DNA of 64,000 nucleotides from Vreelandella azerica (lineage in GTDB: Bacteria; Pseudomonadota; Gammaproteobacteria; Pseudomonadales; Halomonadaceae). This document shows, piece after piece, positions 17,800-29,115 of this stretch (positions are counted from its first letter, which is position 1; every line of letters begins with the position of its first letter). The translations under genes and the position numbers were made by a program. The stretch is from contig NZ_JABFHI010000002.1 in NCBI RefSeq assembly GCF_013112225.1, forward strand, positions 744,001-808,000. Direction: 5' to 3'. The notes under the pieces were generated by a model that saw only the letters and a list, made by a program, of their open reading frames with translations, ran no database searches and had not been told where the DNA came from.

Positions 17800-18265
17800 T
17801 CATCAAGAGCGCCTTGCCTTTCTGAACCGGGTCGTCAGCAAAGAAATTCAGCACCTTCAGTTTTCCTCGGGTCGCGTGTTCAACCAGCCACTGGATGTTG
17901 AACGTGCAGCCACTCTTGCCAATGATGAAGCTTTCGCTGGAAAGGTCGAGGCGTTTGCAAGCCGTTTCTGCCGACTGCAAGATACCGTTGGCGACAAGCT
18001 TCTCCCTGTCTGGCTGCAGGCGTTGGGAGAGAAGCGGGGAGCAGTAGTCGATAATCTCGATAAGGCAGAAAAGCTGGGAATGCTGGAACCTGCTGATCGC
18101 TGGCTGGCCATCCGCCAGATTCGTAATCAGATGGTCCATGAATATATCGAGTCTGCCCATCTATTGGCCGATGCGTTGAATGAGGCTCACGATTACCAGG
18201 AAACAATCATTAGTTTTGCCAACGCGATGTTAGTTGATGCTCAAAAGCGGGGCTACTATAACTAA
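17789..18265 (+). CDS. hepT: HepT-type HEPN-domain toxin
   Basis: 158-residue HEPN ribonuclease of the HepT-like group. The catalytic R-X4-H motif is RNQMVHEY (Arg112, His117), and a long helical region precedes it. It is the toxin partner of the MNT protein just upstream. The pair lies between the ops element and rmlB, so it sits inside the RfaH-controlled transcript, an odd place for a toxin-antitoxin locus. Confidence 0.85.
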   Translation: MRNNHQERLAFLNRVVSKEIQHLQFSSGRVFNQPLDVERAATLANDEAFAGKVEAFASRFCRLQDTVGDKLLPVWLQALGEKRGAVVDNLDKAEKLGMLEPADRWLAIRQIRNQMVHEYIESAHLLADALNEAHDYQETIISFANAMLVDAQKRGYYN

Positions 18266-18381
18266 CGACGAAAAATAATGGTATGTAGTGTTATGTAGAT
18301 GCACTTGCCAAGTTTTTCGATAGCACCAATGCATTTTGTCGGTGTATGGCAATAGGCCAACAATCATCAAGAGCAATCAAT

Positions 18382-19451
<1,070 letters not shown>

Positions 19452-19455
<4 letters not shown>

Positions 19456-20300
19456 ACATCCTGTTACTGGGCAACACCGGCCAGGTCGGCTTTGAACTCC
19501 ATCGCACGCTTTCCCCGCTGGGGGTCATCACAGCCCCAGGCAGAGAAGCGCTGGATCTTGGCAGTGAGCAGGCCGTCGCCAGTTACCTGGCCAAGGTTCA
19601 GCCAGGCCTGATTGTCAATGCAGCCGCCTACACCGCCGTGGATGCCGCGGAAGATAACCACCAGGCCGCCTGGCGCCTGAACGCAGGCTTACCCAGGCAG
19701 CTGGCGGAATACGCAGCTGCCCACAACGCCCGCCTGGTGCATTACAGCAGCGACTACGTTTACCCGGGCAGCGGCAGCCAGCCCTGGCAGGAAGATAGCC
19801 CCACCGGGCCGCTAGGGGTCTACGGCCATACCAAGTGTGAAGGCGACCAGGCCATTGCCCAAAGTTGCGCCGACCATCTGATTTTCCGTACCAGCTGGGT
19901 CTACAGCGCCCGCGGTAATAACTTTATGAAAACCATGCTGCGCCTGGCGCAAAGCAAGCGTGAGTTGAACATTGTTGCTGATCAGGTTGGCGCCCCCACG
20001 CCAGCCAGGCTGATTGCCCAGGTGTCTACCCTGGCGATTCACTGTCAGCTAACCGCCGGGCTTTATCATCTGGCGCCCAGAGGCGAAACCAGCTGGCAAG
20101 GGTTTGCTCAGGCAATCTTCCAACAGGCCGGGTGTACGGTCACAGCACACCCCATTCCTACCCGCGACTACCCAACGCCCGCTGTCCGGCCGCTGAACTC
20201 GCGCCTGGCGCTGAACAAGCTTGAAAACGCCTTGAGCATTCAGCTGCCCACTTGGCAAAGCCAGCTGGCGCTCACCCTGAATGAATACCTGGAGACGTAA
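19452..20300 (+). CDS. rfbD: dTDP-4-dehydrorhamnose reductase
   Basis: 282-residue SDR reductase for the last step of dTDP-L-rhamnose synthesis. [12 protein letters not shown] is the NADPH loop; YSSDYVYPG and YGHTKCEGD give the Thr/Ser-Tyr-Lys active site, and RTSWVYS is a family motif. It is translationally coupled to rfbB upstream, and rfbA starts at the base after its stop. Confidence 0.95.
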
Positions 20301-21173
20301 ATGAAAGGGATTATCCTCGCCGGTGGCTCCGGCACCCGCTTGTACCCCATCACCCGTGGCACCTCCAAGCAGCTGCTGCCGGTATATGACAAGCCGATGA
20401 TCTATTACCCGCTTTCGGTACTCATGCTGGCGGGTATTCGCGATATCCTGGTGATTACGACCCCGGAAGACCAGGAAAGCTTCAAGCGCCTGCTTAATGA
20501 TGGCAGCCAGTGGGGCGTCAATCTGAGTTATGCCGTACAGCCAAGCCCGGATGGCCTGGCGCAGGCGTTTATCATCGGTGAAGAATTTATATGCGACGAT
20601 AATGTATGCCTGGTGCTGGGCGACAATATCTACTACGGCCAGGGCCTGAGCAAGATGTTACAAACCGCCGCTGCGCGCACCTCCGGCGCGACAGTATTTG
20701 GCTACCAGGTAACAGACCCCGAGCGCTTTGGCGTGGTGGAATTTGACGACCAAAAGCGCGCCATCTCCATCGAAGAAAAACCAACACACCCAAAATCCGA
20801 CTACGCGGTAACGGGCCTCTACTTCTACGACAACGATGTAGTGGACATTGCCAAGAAGGTACAGCCTTCACACCGTGGCGAGCTGGAAATCACCAGTGTC
20901 AACCAGGCCTATCTTGAGCGCGGCGACCTTAACGTTGAACTGCTCGGCCGTGGCTTTGCCTGGCTGGATACCGGCACCTTTGACTCCCTGCACGAAGCCT
21001 CAGGATTTATCGAAACCCTGGAAAAACGCCAGGGCTTGAAAATAGCCTGCCTGGAAGAGATCGCCTACCGCATGGGCTTTATAAAGGCCGAACAACTGGC
21101 AGCAGAAGCCGAGCTCTTAAAGAAGAACAGCTACGGCGCCTACCTGAAAAAACTGCTTAACGCCACGACCTAA
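20301..21173 (+). CDS. rfbA: Glucose-1-phosphate thymidylyltransferase
   Basis: 290-residue nucleotidyltransferase forming dTDP-glucose from dTTP and glucose-1-phosphate, the entry step of the pathway. The N-terminal [18 protein letters not shown] is the signature loop; [11 protein letters not shown] and the EEKP substrate motif follow. Complete and in operon with rfbBDC. Confidence 0.96.
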   Translation: MKGIILAGGSGTRLYPITRGTSKQLLPVYDKPMIYYPLSVLMLAGIRDILVITTPEDQESFKRLLNDGSQWGVNLSYAVQPSPDGLAQAFIIGEEFICDDNVCLVLGDNIYYGQGLSKMLQTAAARTSGATVFGYQVTDPERFGVVEFDDQKRAISIEEKPTHPKSDYAVTGLYFYDNDVVDIAKKVQPSHRGELEITSVNQAYLERGDLNVELLGRGFAWLDTGTFDSLHEASGFIETLEKRQGLKIACLEEIAYRMGFIKAEQLAAEAELLKKNSYGAYLKKLLNATT

Positions 21174-21183
21174 GCGAGCCAGC

Positions 21184-21729
21184 ATGCTGATCACACCCAC
21201 CCGTATTCCTGATGTCAAACTGATTGAACCCAAGGTCTTTGGTGATGAACGCGGTTTCTTTATGGAAACCTGGAACGCTAAAGCCTTTGCCGAGGCAGGC
21301 ATACACCACACCTTTGTACAGGACAACCACAGCCGCTCAGTCAAGAATACACTGCGCGGCCTGCACTACCAGATCAAACAGCCGCAGGGCAAGCTGGTGC
21401 GGGTAACCCGTGGAGAAGTGTTTGATGTGGCCGTAGACCTACGCCAGGGGTCATCTACCTTTGGCGAGTGGGTAGGCGAAACACTTTCTGAAGATAACCA
21501 ACGCATGCTATGGGTGCCGCCGGGCTTTGCCCACGGCTTCCTGGTGACCAGTGACACTGCGGATTTTCAGTACAAATGCACGAACTTCTATGCGCCGGAG
21601 TATGAGCGTTGTATTAACTGGGCAGATGAACATCTTTCGATAGATTGGCAATTATTAAGCGTTGAAAAGCCCATCGTTTCTTCAAAAGACTCAAAAGGTT
21701 CAAATTTTTTAGATGCCGAATATTTTTAA
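21184..21729 (+). CDS. rfbC: dTDP-4-dehydrorhamnose 3,5-epimerase
   Basis: 181-residue cupin epimerase. Motifs FGDERGFFMETWN, the substrate histidine in LRGLHYQ and PPGFAHGF are all present. With rfbABD it completes dTDP-L-rhamnose synthesis. Base composition drops to AT-rich near its 3' end (from about 21.65 kb), marking a transition into recently acquired sequence. Confidence 0.95.
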   Translation: MLITPTRIPDVKLIEPKVFGDERGFFMETWNAKAFAEAGIHHTFVQDNHSRSVKNTLRGLHYQIKQPQGKLVRVTRGEVFDVAVDLRQGSSTFGEWVGETLSEDNQRMLWVPPGFAHGFLVTSDTADFQYKCTNFYAPEYERCINWADEHLSIDWQLLSVEKPIVSSKDSKGSNFLDAEYF

Positions 21730-21792
21730 TTTGAGCGACTTAATAGAATTTTTCTTATTAATTTGGTTCGGTGTGCTGAGAAGGAAAAAAAA

Positions 21793-22733
21793 ATGGGTTT
21801 TTATATTGATCCTCTTGCAGATGTTAAAACGAAAAAAATCGGTAACAATTCTCAAATCTGGCAACACGTAATTATTCTACCAGACGCTGAGATTGGTACA
21901 GATGCTAATATCTGTTCGCACTGTTTCATTGAGAATGATGTATATATCGGTAATCGTGTGACCGTCAAGAATGGTGTGCAGCTCTGGGATGGATTACGCA
22001 TACATGATGATGTTTTTATCGGGCCTAATGCAACTTTTACGAATGATCGCATGCCTCGTAGTAAGAAATTCCCTGAAAAGTTCTTAGAGACAATAATTGA
22101 GAATGGAGCCTCAATAGGAGCTGGTGCTGTAATTCTTCCAGGTGTAAGAATAGGCAGCAATGCTATGGTTGCTGCGGGTGCTGTGGTGACTCGTTCTGTG
22201 CCCCCAAATGCTATTGTAGTTGGTAATCCTGCAAGAATTATGGGTTATGTTGACGCTGACTATGATGACTACAAAGCTACAGAACAAGCAAGCAGGTCGC
22301 TAGGTATAGGTGCCCATGATACACAAGTGCCTGGAGTGAATTTATATCAACTTAATTATGTCACTGATATACGTGGTAGCTTAACAGTTGGTGAGTTTGA
22401 GAGATCAATCCCATTTGCTGTGAAACGGTATTTTATGGTTTTTGATGTGCCCAGTATCGAAACACGAGGTGAGCATGCGCACAAGCAATGCCACCAATTT
22501 CTTATTTGTGTGCGTGGAAGTTGCTTGTTGTTGCTGATGATGGTGCTAACCGCCAAGAGTTTATTCTTGACCGACCAGATGTGGGTATCCATTTGCCACC
22601 TATGATTTGGGGAATTCAATATAAGTATTCATCAGATGCATTATTACTGGTCTTTGCTTCCGATTATTATGATAATGAAGACTATATTCGGAATTACACG
22701 GAATTTAAGGAATTAACGGAGGGAAGGTTATGA
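21793..22733 (+). pseudogene. WxcM-type fusion: acyltransferase plus dTDP-ketosugar isomerase, frameshifted
   Basis: The N-terminal half (about residues 1-150) is a left-handed beta-helix acetyltransferase with hexapeptide repeats ([20 protein letters not shown]). The C-terminal half is a FdtA-like cupin isomerase ([26 protein letters not shown]). Together with FdtB it would make and acylate a dTDP-3-amino-3,6-dideoxyhexose such as Fuc3NAc or Qui3NAc. The frame breaks near 22530, where one missing G (TTGTTG read for TTGTTGG) separates SCLL from [13 protein letters not shown]. Corrected length about 313 residues. The ATG at 21793 follows AAGGAA. Confidence 0.8.
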
Positions 22734-23827
22734 TCCCATTTCTCGACCTCAAGTCAATTAATACCCAATATAGAGATGAACTTGTAGCCGCTGCTACTCG
22801 CGTAATTGAGTCAGGCTGGTACATCCAAGGCAATGAAGTAAGAGCGTTTGAAGAAGAATTCGCAGACTATTGCGGTAGCCAACACTGCATTGGTGTGGCC
22901 GATGGCCTTGATGCCTTGACGCTTACCCTAAGAGCCTGGAAAGAGATGGGTAAGCTGAAAGAGGGCGATGAAGTAATCGTGCCCGCTAACACCTATATTG
23001 CAAGTATTCTGGCCATCACCGAAAACCGCTTAAAACCTGTGCTTGTAGAGCCAGACGAGGCCAGCTTTAACCTTTGCCCGGAAAAAACAGCGGCGGCTAT
23101 TACTTCAAACACCAAAGCCATTGTTGCCGTTCATCTCTATGGTCAGATGGCACCGATGCCAGCGCTGATGGGGTTGGCTGAAAAGCATGGTTTATTGGTG
23201 CTTGAAGATGCTGCCCAGGCTCACGGCGCTAGCATAGGCGGTAGAAAAGCGGGTAGTTGGGGGCATGCTGCTGGTTTCAGCTTTTACCCCGGCAAAAATC
23301 TCGGTGCACTGGGTGATGCAGGTGCTGTGACGACTGATGATGAAGAACTGGCCAAAACCATACGAGCACTCGGCAACTACGGTAGCCATAAAAAGTATGA
23401 AAACCTCTATCAGGGTGTCAATAGCCGCTTAGACGAGATTCAGGCTGCCATGCTAAGGGTTAAATTGCGCCACCTGGATAAAGAAATTCAAAATAGGCGG
23501 CAAGTGGCAGAGCACTACCTGGCGCATATTGATAACCCAAGTATTCAATTACCTGCAATCGGGGCGCTTGAAACACATGTTTGGCACCTGTTTGTCATCC
23601 GTTGCCAACAGCGCGAAGCTTTGCAACATCATCTAGCGGATCAGGGAGTGCAGACGTTGATCCACTACCCTATCCCGCCACATCATCAGAAAGCTTATGC
23701 GTGTTGGCAGGCCGAGCATTACCCGATTACTGAAAATATCCATCAAACAGTGTTGAGCTTGCCGATGGGGCCGTGCTTAACATCGGAAACATCAGGCCAA
23801 GTTACTGAAGCAGTAACTCGTTTTTAA
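22730..23827 (+). CDS. fdtB: dTDP-3-keto-6-deoxyhexose aminotransferase, FdtB-like
   Basis: 365-residue PLP enzyme of the DegT/DnrJ/EryC1/StrS family. The PLP lysine lies in [17 protein letters not shown], and DAAQAHGA is the usual cofactor-binding stretch. It would aminate C3 of the keto sugar made by the WxcM isomerase domain. Its start overlaps the upstream gene (ATGA) and its stop abuts wzx, so the three are coupled. Confidence 0.87.
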   Translation: MIPFLDLKSINTQYRDELVAAATRVIESGWYIQGNEVRAFEEEFADYCGSQHCIGVADGLDALTLTLRAWKEMGKLKEGDEVIVPANTYIASILAITENRLKPVLVEPDEASFNLCPEKTAAAITSNTKAIVAVHLYGQMAPMPALMGLAEKHGLLVLEDAAQAHGASIGGRKAGSWGHAAGFSFYPGKNLGALGDAGAVTTDDEELAKTIRALGNYGSHKKYENLYQGVNSRLDEIQAAMLRVKLRHLDKEIQNRRQVAEHYLAHIDNPSIQLPAIGALETHVWHLFVIRCQQREALQHHLADQGVQTLIHYPIPPHHQKAYACWQAEHYPITENIHQTVLSLPMGPCLTSETSGQVTEAVTRF

Positions 23828-25344
23828 TGAAAAAAACAGACTCGTCTAATTCCCGTGGCTTAATCCGCTCCATGCTGATCATTGGTTCAGCCCAAGTAGT
23901 TAAGATTGCTATCTCAATTGTCAGGATGAAGTTGATAGCTGTACTTCTTGGCCCTGCTGGTATTGGTTTATTAGGCATATACAACAATTTACAGCAGATG
24001 GTAGGAAATGTTGCTGGACTAGGTATGGGCTCCAGCGGTGTCAGGCAAATTGCAAGTGCCAAAGAGGATGCTCAGACTCTTAACCGGGTCAAGCAAGTAT
24101 TGTTGGCGGCGCATCTTGTACAGGGCAGTTTGGCTATGGTGGCGGTGTGGCTGCTGCGTCACCCTCTGGCTGAATGGCTCACTGGCGATACAGCTCTGGC
24201 TACCGAGGTTGGGCTGGTAGGTGTTGCTATTTTGCTAATGCTGTTGGCAACTGCACATACGGCTTTGCTTCAAGGGCTTCGCCGCATCGGTGATTTGGGT
24301 CGTGTTACCGTTTTTGGTGCGTTAGTGGGTACGCTGATAGGTTTGTTGGCGGTCTGGCAACTAGGCCAGTCTGGGTTGATATGGTTTTTGTTGGTGCAAC
24401 CCTTGGCCAATTTGCTTGCCGCGCGATTTTTTATCCTGAGACTTCCACAACGAGAAAAGGCAGTATCCTTACGTCTAAAAGATGTTTGGGGCGTTTGGAA
24501 ACCCATGGCGCGTTTGGGCGTGGCGTTTATGATGGGCGGCCTTGCTACCACAGTTACCCTGTTACTGGTACGCACCATCGTAACAAAGGAGCTGGGGCTG
24601 GAAGCCGCTGGCCATTTCGCTGCTGCCTGGGGAATCACCATAACTTATGTTGGTTTCTTGCTTGGCGCCATGGGAGCTGATTACTACCCACGTCTTACTG
24701 AAGTGATTAACGACCGCCAAGCAGCCAACCGTTTGATGAACGATCAGGCTCAGCTGGGGCTGGCTATTGGTGGACCAGTATTACTTCTGCTAATCGGGAT
24801 GGCGCCCTGGGTGATCAATTTGTTGTATGCCCGCGAGTTTGGCCCCGCCGTTACGCTGCTTCAATGGCAATCAGTAGGTAATGTCTTTAAAATCGCGAGT
24901 TGGGCAATGAGTTTCGCGATTGTTGCTGCAGCGCATGCCAAGATATTTTTCTTTATGGAGCTCAGCTTTAACGTTGTGTTCCTTGCATTAGTTTGGTGGC
25001 TATTGCCTGAAGTGGGCTTAAAGATAACCGGCATTGCTTTTCTGGTAGGCTATATCACTTACTTCATTACAGTTTACGTACTGGTACGAAAGTTGCGGGG
25101 CTTCCGTTGGCAGCCATTGTCATTGCAACTGCTTACGTTACATGTGCTACTAGCAATAAGTCTCCTGATACTTGCCTTACTTTTTCCAGTGCTCGCTATC
25201 TCCATATCTCCAATAATTGCTTTTATAACAGGTGTTGTTGGCTTGCGCATTGTGTTACAGAAGACTGGCCCAGAAGGACGGCTGCCAGAAAAGTGCTATC
25301 AGGTTTACGCCCGGCTTGGTTGGCCGATTAAAAGCGCATCATAA
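23827..25344 (+). CDS. wzx: O-antigen/polysaccharide flippase Wzx
   Basis: 505-residue MATE-like polysaccharide transporter with about 12-14 hydrophobic segments over its whole length. The start GLIRSMLIIGSAQVVKIAISI and the IGLLGIYNNLQQM stretch match the Wzx group that carries Fuc3NAc- or Qui3NAc-type repeats. It flips undecaprenyl-linked repeat units across the inner membrane. It begins at the last base of the fdtB stop. Confidence 0.88.
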   Translation: MKKTDSSNSRGLIRSMLIIGSAQVVKIAISIVRMKLIAVLLGPAGIGLLGIYNNLQQMVGNVAGLGMGSSGVRQIASAKEDAQTLNRVKQVLLAAHLVQGSLAMVAVWLLRHPLAEWLTGDTALATEVGLVGVAILLMLLATAHTALLQGLRRIGDLGRVTVFGALVGTLIGLLAVWQLGQSGLIWFLLVQPLANLLAARFFILRLPQREKAVSLRLKDVWGVWKPMARLGVAFMMGGLATTVTLLLVRTIVTKELGLEAAGHFAAAWGITITYVGFLLGAMGADYYPRLTEVINDRQAANRLMNDQAQLGLAIGGPVLLLLIGMAPWVINLLYAREFGPAVTLLQWQSVGNVFKIASWAMSFAIVAAAHAKIFFFMELSFNVVFLALVWWLLPEVGLKITGIAFLVGYITYFITVYVLVRKLRGFRWQPLSLQLLTLHVLLAISLLILALLFPVLAISISPIIAFITGVVGLRIVLQKTGPEGRLPEKCYQVYARLGWPIKSAS

Positions 25345-25578
25345 CATCTATCTTCTTAAGCAGCTTATGATATGATCTTATGGAGACTATCATTTGCCAT
25401 TTTTATTTTCAGGCCTGCGCCATGAATAACCCAGGATAAAGGGTATCCAAAGAAGAAACGCTCAGATGAGCATATCAGATGGATATCGTAAAGAGCTGAA
25501 GACATCACCGTTGCGGCGTTCTTCGTGCATTTTCCCTGGCATGGATGCCGCCTCAAGAATAAAGTAAGGACATCGAAA
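25345..25578. other. Intergenic, AT-rich, no gene recognised
   Basis: 234 bases between wzx and a glycosyltransferase. No convincing terminator, promoter or coding remnant is visible. An open frame continues upstream of the glycosyltransferase start but has no ribosome site or homology that I recognise. Confidence 0.5.
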
Positions 25579-26505
25579 TTGGCGACAATCAAACCAAAAA
25601 TTAGCGTGCTCATTCTCACCTTTAATCAGGCTCAGTTCATTGAGCGAGCACTGCAAAGCGTTGTCGAACAGCAATCGAATAATTATGACTTGGAAGTAAT
25701 AGTAACTGATGACGGATCCTCAGATGCAACCGTTGATGTAATAGAAGGTTTTGTCGAAAACTCACCAGTTCCGATAAAGGTTTTAGCCAAAAAACATGAA
25801 GGCGTGACAGCAATCGCGAAGAATTTTTTGTCGATGATTAATATCGCCAGTGGAAACTTTATCGCATTCCTGGCCGGTGACGACTTTTTCTCGCAGCACC
25901 GATTCACGTTACAACTTGAAAAATTTTCCGCTAATCCAAACCTCAAAATTAGCTACTCAGACGGCATTAACTGCATGGCCGGTGAGCTTGGTCAGCGTTG
26001 CCATTCAACAGAAACCGTAGAATTGATGAGTAGTGGTGATGCTGAGCGTATCCACAAGCACTTGACCTCACAGGTTCCTGTTCTGTTCATTCAGGGTGTA
26101 CTCGCCAAAGCAGATTTTCTCAAACTAATTCAACCTTTTGATGTCGATTTAATCGCCGATGATTGGGTTTTCAACATAAAGGTTTTCAATGCTTTGGTGA
26201 TGGATGGCGGTGACTTCGATTTCGAGTCGAGTGTGTGCTTCATTCGGAACATCCACGGAAATAATACCTCCAGGAATCTGATCGTCCACTATGAGCGTGT
26301 TCGCCAGGTTGCCGAACGCTATTGCACTAATGCCCGGCAAATTAAATCCAAATTTATTGGTAACGGGATTTTATCTGCCTTAAAAAAACGTGACAAAGCG
26401 ACCCTCCTATTCTTTATGCGAAAAGCTGTGCTGTACCCGGAAGCATTAGCTGTCGTCACCAGAAAAGTTTTTGCAATCGGCAGACGTAATTTACGGCATG
26501 GGTAA
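25579..26505 (+). CDS. Glycosyltransferase family 2
   Basis: About 308 residues. KISVLILTFNQAQFIERALQSVVEQ starts the GT-A fold; VIVTDDGSSDATVDVIEGF and FLAGDDFF provide the nucleotide-sugar DxD-type site. It adds one sugar to the lipid-linked repeat unit; donor unknown. TTG 25579 is preferred as start because AAGGA lies 8 bases upstream and the domain begins at once. Downstream, insertion sequences separate it from the rest of the locus. Confidence 0.83.
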   Translation: MATIKPKISVLILTFNQAQFIERALQSVVEQQSNNYDLEVIVTDDGSSDATVDVIEGFVENSPVPIKVLAKKHEGVTAIAKNFLSMINIASGNFIAFLAGDDFFSQHRFTLQLEKFSANPNLKISYSDGINCMAGELGQRCHSTETVELMSSGDAERIHKHLTSQVPVLFIQGVLAKADFLKLIQPFDVDLIADDWVFNIKVFNALVMDGGDFDFESSVCFIRNIHGNNTSRNLIVHYERVRQVAERYCTNARQIKSKFIGNGILSALKKRDKATLLFFMRKAVLYPEALAVVTRKVFAIGRRNLRHG

Positions 26506-26770
26506 GAGTTTACTGCAGGCGCTTGGGATCAGTTAGGCCAATTGATTCGTAATGGACAACTTCAAAAAATCTGCCCTACGCTGGTTCAAAGACGGTGAAT
26601 GTCTTTAAGTGCTTCAGCGGGCTTTACCATGAACGGGTTTGTCATGGGTTTCTGCGCGGGCATCAAACGCGAGTTGTTAGATATGTGCTTGCCCATACCG
26701 GAGGTTGTAAGTGCCTGATCATAAATTTCCGTGTAACATCGATTTTAAAATCACTGACACGGATAAACCT
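26506..26770. other. Intergenic, left flank of IS630 element
   Basis: 265 bases with no recognisable gene. The last part (about 26720-26770, GTAACATCGATTTTAAAATC) probably holds the left end of the IS630 element, but I could not define its terminal repeat or TA target duplication. Confidence 0.4.
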
Positions 26771-27784
26771 ATGGCAAGGCGTCGCTTTATTGATCCTCTC
26801 ACAAAGTCTGAACAGCAGGCACTAACCACGGCCTATCACCAAAGCGAGAAGCGGGCTTTACGTCGACGTGCGCACGCCATCCTGCTGAGTGATCAGGGCC
26901 ATACCATCAACCAGATCAGTGACATTCTGAAGGTTCGCCGCGATGCCGTCTCTCGATGGCTCAAACAATGGGAAACGTTGAGGCTTGACGGGCTCGCCGA
27001 TAAGCCTCTCAGTGGTCGGACACCTATTCTGGACGAGCACGACTACCAGCGATTGAAAGAAATGATTGTTGAACAGCCTCATCAGATTCGATCCTTACAG
27101 GCTCGGTTTCAGGAAGAGACTGGCGAGACAGTTAGCACGGTGACCCTTCGCCGGGCGTTGAAAAAATGATCTCAGCTTCAAGCGCATTCGGCGTTCACTG
27201 AAGGCTCGGCGTAACGAAAGGAATTTCCGCAATACTCAGGGCCTCCTTAAGGCGCTTCAGCAGCAGGAAGACGAAGGCGAGCACGAGCTTTACTATTTTG
27301 ATGAATCGGGTTTTCCCAATCATCGTCAGTGCCATACGCGTGGAGCCCTGTCGGTCAACCCTGTGAAGTGACCGCCTACTCTCGTAGCCGAAGACTAAAC
27401 GTATTAGGGTTCCTCAGCCGGACCGGGAAACTTGTCTACCATAGCACGACGGAATCAGTGACGGCCGAGACGGTCATCGAAGCCTTCGACAAGTTTGCGG
27501 CTCAGAAAGATACTGACACCTTCGCCGTTGTGGTGCTCGACAATGCCAGTATGCATCGCTCCATGGCCTTCAGAACAAAAATAGTGGAATGGATGTCGCA
27601 TCGTGTGCATCTGATCTACCTATCAGCTTACTCGCCAGAGCTGAATCTAATTGAGATTTTATGGAAGCAGATGAAGTACGCATTGTTGCCGTTAAGCGCC
27701 TATCTTTCGTTTGACCGCCTCTACAATGAGGTTCATCGCCTACTCGGCGGCTATGGAGTTTTGCACGCGATTAATTTTGAATAG
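26771..27784 (+). pseudogene. IS630-family transposase, frameshifted
   Basis: The N-terminal helix-turn-helix portion (HTINQISDILKVRRDAVSRWLKQW) and the DDE catalytic part are visible (YYFDESGF, VVVLDNASMHRS, YSPELNLIEILWKQMK). The frame breaks twice: at A6 27161-27166 and at T4 27311-27314, where one added T restores GFSQSSSVPYAWSPVGQ. Corrected length about 337 residues, normal for IS630. It lies between the GT2 gene and an ISAs1 remnant. Confidence 0.85.
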
Positions 27785-27789
27785 GCACT

Positions 27790-28027
27790 TATGTCGAAAA
27801 TAAATTGCACTGGTCACTGGATGTTGTCCTACGAGGAGATGCTTGCAAAATCTATCGAGATTATGCGGCTGAGAACCTTGCCAGGGTTCGTCACATTGCT
27901 TTGAATTACCTTAAGGGCGAGACAAGTTTTAAAAGTGGTATACGCCGAAAGCAGAAAAAGGCAGCACTGGATGAAAGCTATTTAGCGACGATATTGGCTG
28001 GGTGAAATCTTTCATGCGTTTGCCCTG
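27790..28027 (+). mobile_element. ISAs1-family element, 3' remnant
   Basis: Only the last 70 or so codons of the transposase remain (ENKLHWSLDVVLRGDACKIY to ATILAG, stop 28003-28005), followed by the right end CATGCGTTTGCCCTG at 28013-28027. It is nearly identical to the tail of the longer ISAs1 copy at 33.5-34.5 kb. The left part was lost at the junction with IS630. Confidence 0.88.
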
Positions 28028-28182
28028 CAATAATCGGCTGCTCAATTAAGCAGGTGCCAGCGAAAATAGACTTTCATTCAGATCTTCCGCTGTTTGATGT
28101 TGTTATCCCCTCTCTTTCGTCTTTAGAAAAGCATGATGAACATTGGCTGCTTTTTGGCACGTTAGTTCTACATGATTTATAG
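28027..28182 (+). pseudogene. 3' remnant of an unidentified polysaccharide gene
   Basis: Right after the ISAs1 end an open frame reads IIGCSIKQVPAKIDFHSDLP and LSSLEKHDEHWLLFGTLVLHDL to TAG 28180-28182, 9 bases before the next start. The low GC matches the next two genes. It has no start of its own, so the insertion removed its 5' part. I do not recognise the family. Confidence 0.55.
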
Positions 28183-28191
28183 GAGAATATT

Positions 28192-29110
28192 TTGCTTACG
28201 GATAAAGAAAAAAAAAAGAATTCTTTTTTATGGCTAGATGAGAGTCAGTTTCATTCAATAGAATCGAAAAAGCGCGGTGTTAATACGTGCTCAATTTATA
28301 AATCTATTCCAAAATTGTTAAAGGCTTTTCGTCGAATCTACATAAAATTAAATTTCCTGCCAATTAGTTTTTGGCTTGAATCTTGGAATAAGAGATTAAG
28401 CGAATTTGATGTTGTAATTATTCATGCATCTATATTAACTCCAGTGGTAGTGAGGTTTATTGCTAAGAAAAATCCAAAAATAAGAATTATTGTGTGGTAT
28501 TGGAACCCCGTTTCTAAATGTGTTCCAGTGAGTAGTTTTCCCAAAAGATATTGTGAGATTTGGACTTTTGATGAGGTAGATGCAAAAAAATATCAAATTA
28601 ATTATAATACTCAGTATTACTTTAATGATGTTGATTTAGAGAAAGAGTCTATTGAGTTCGATGCTTTCTTTGTGGGGTCAGATAAGGGGCGCTATGCTGA
28701 TTTGATCGGTGTCGAAAATCTCTTAAAAGAAAATAATGTAAAAACATATTTCCATATTGTTAAATCCAAAAAAAAATTATCGAAAATTAATTATCCAGTT
28801 GCGAAATTGGCCTATGAAGATGTTTTGTTATATATATCCAAATCTCGAGCGATAGTTGATGTAGTTTCTGAAAAGCAAGCTGGGTTGACTTTACGCCCTC
28901 TGGAGTCTCTTTTTTTTTTGAAAAAAGCTTATAACTACAGATCAGAGTGTTGTTGAGCGCGATTTTTATAATCCCAATGATATATTTATCATTGGTGTCG
29001 ATCCAATTTCAAGGGTTCAGGATTTTGTTATGGCTCCTAATTCCGGAAAAAACCTAGCTATAGAGAGATATGATTTTGATAAGTGGTTACATAGATTTTT
29101 TGTGGAATAA
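28192..29110 (+). pseudogene. Probable glycosyltransferase-like polysaccharide protein, frameshifted
   Basis: Strongly AT-rich. TTG 28192 follows TAGGAGA. Stretches such as FDVVIIHASILTPVVVRFI, IRIIVWYWNPV, EIWTFDEVDAKKY and FDAFFVGSDKGRYADL resemble a family of lipopolysaccharide biosynthesis proteins with a GT-B-like fold. The frame stops at 28956; removing one A from the A6 run at 28921-28926 gives LKKLITTDQSVVERDFYNP and continues to TAA 29110. Corrected length about 305 residues. Exact role not known. Confidence 0.6.
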
Positions 29111-29115
29111 GATAC

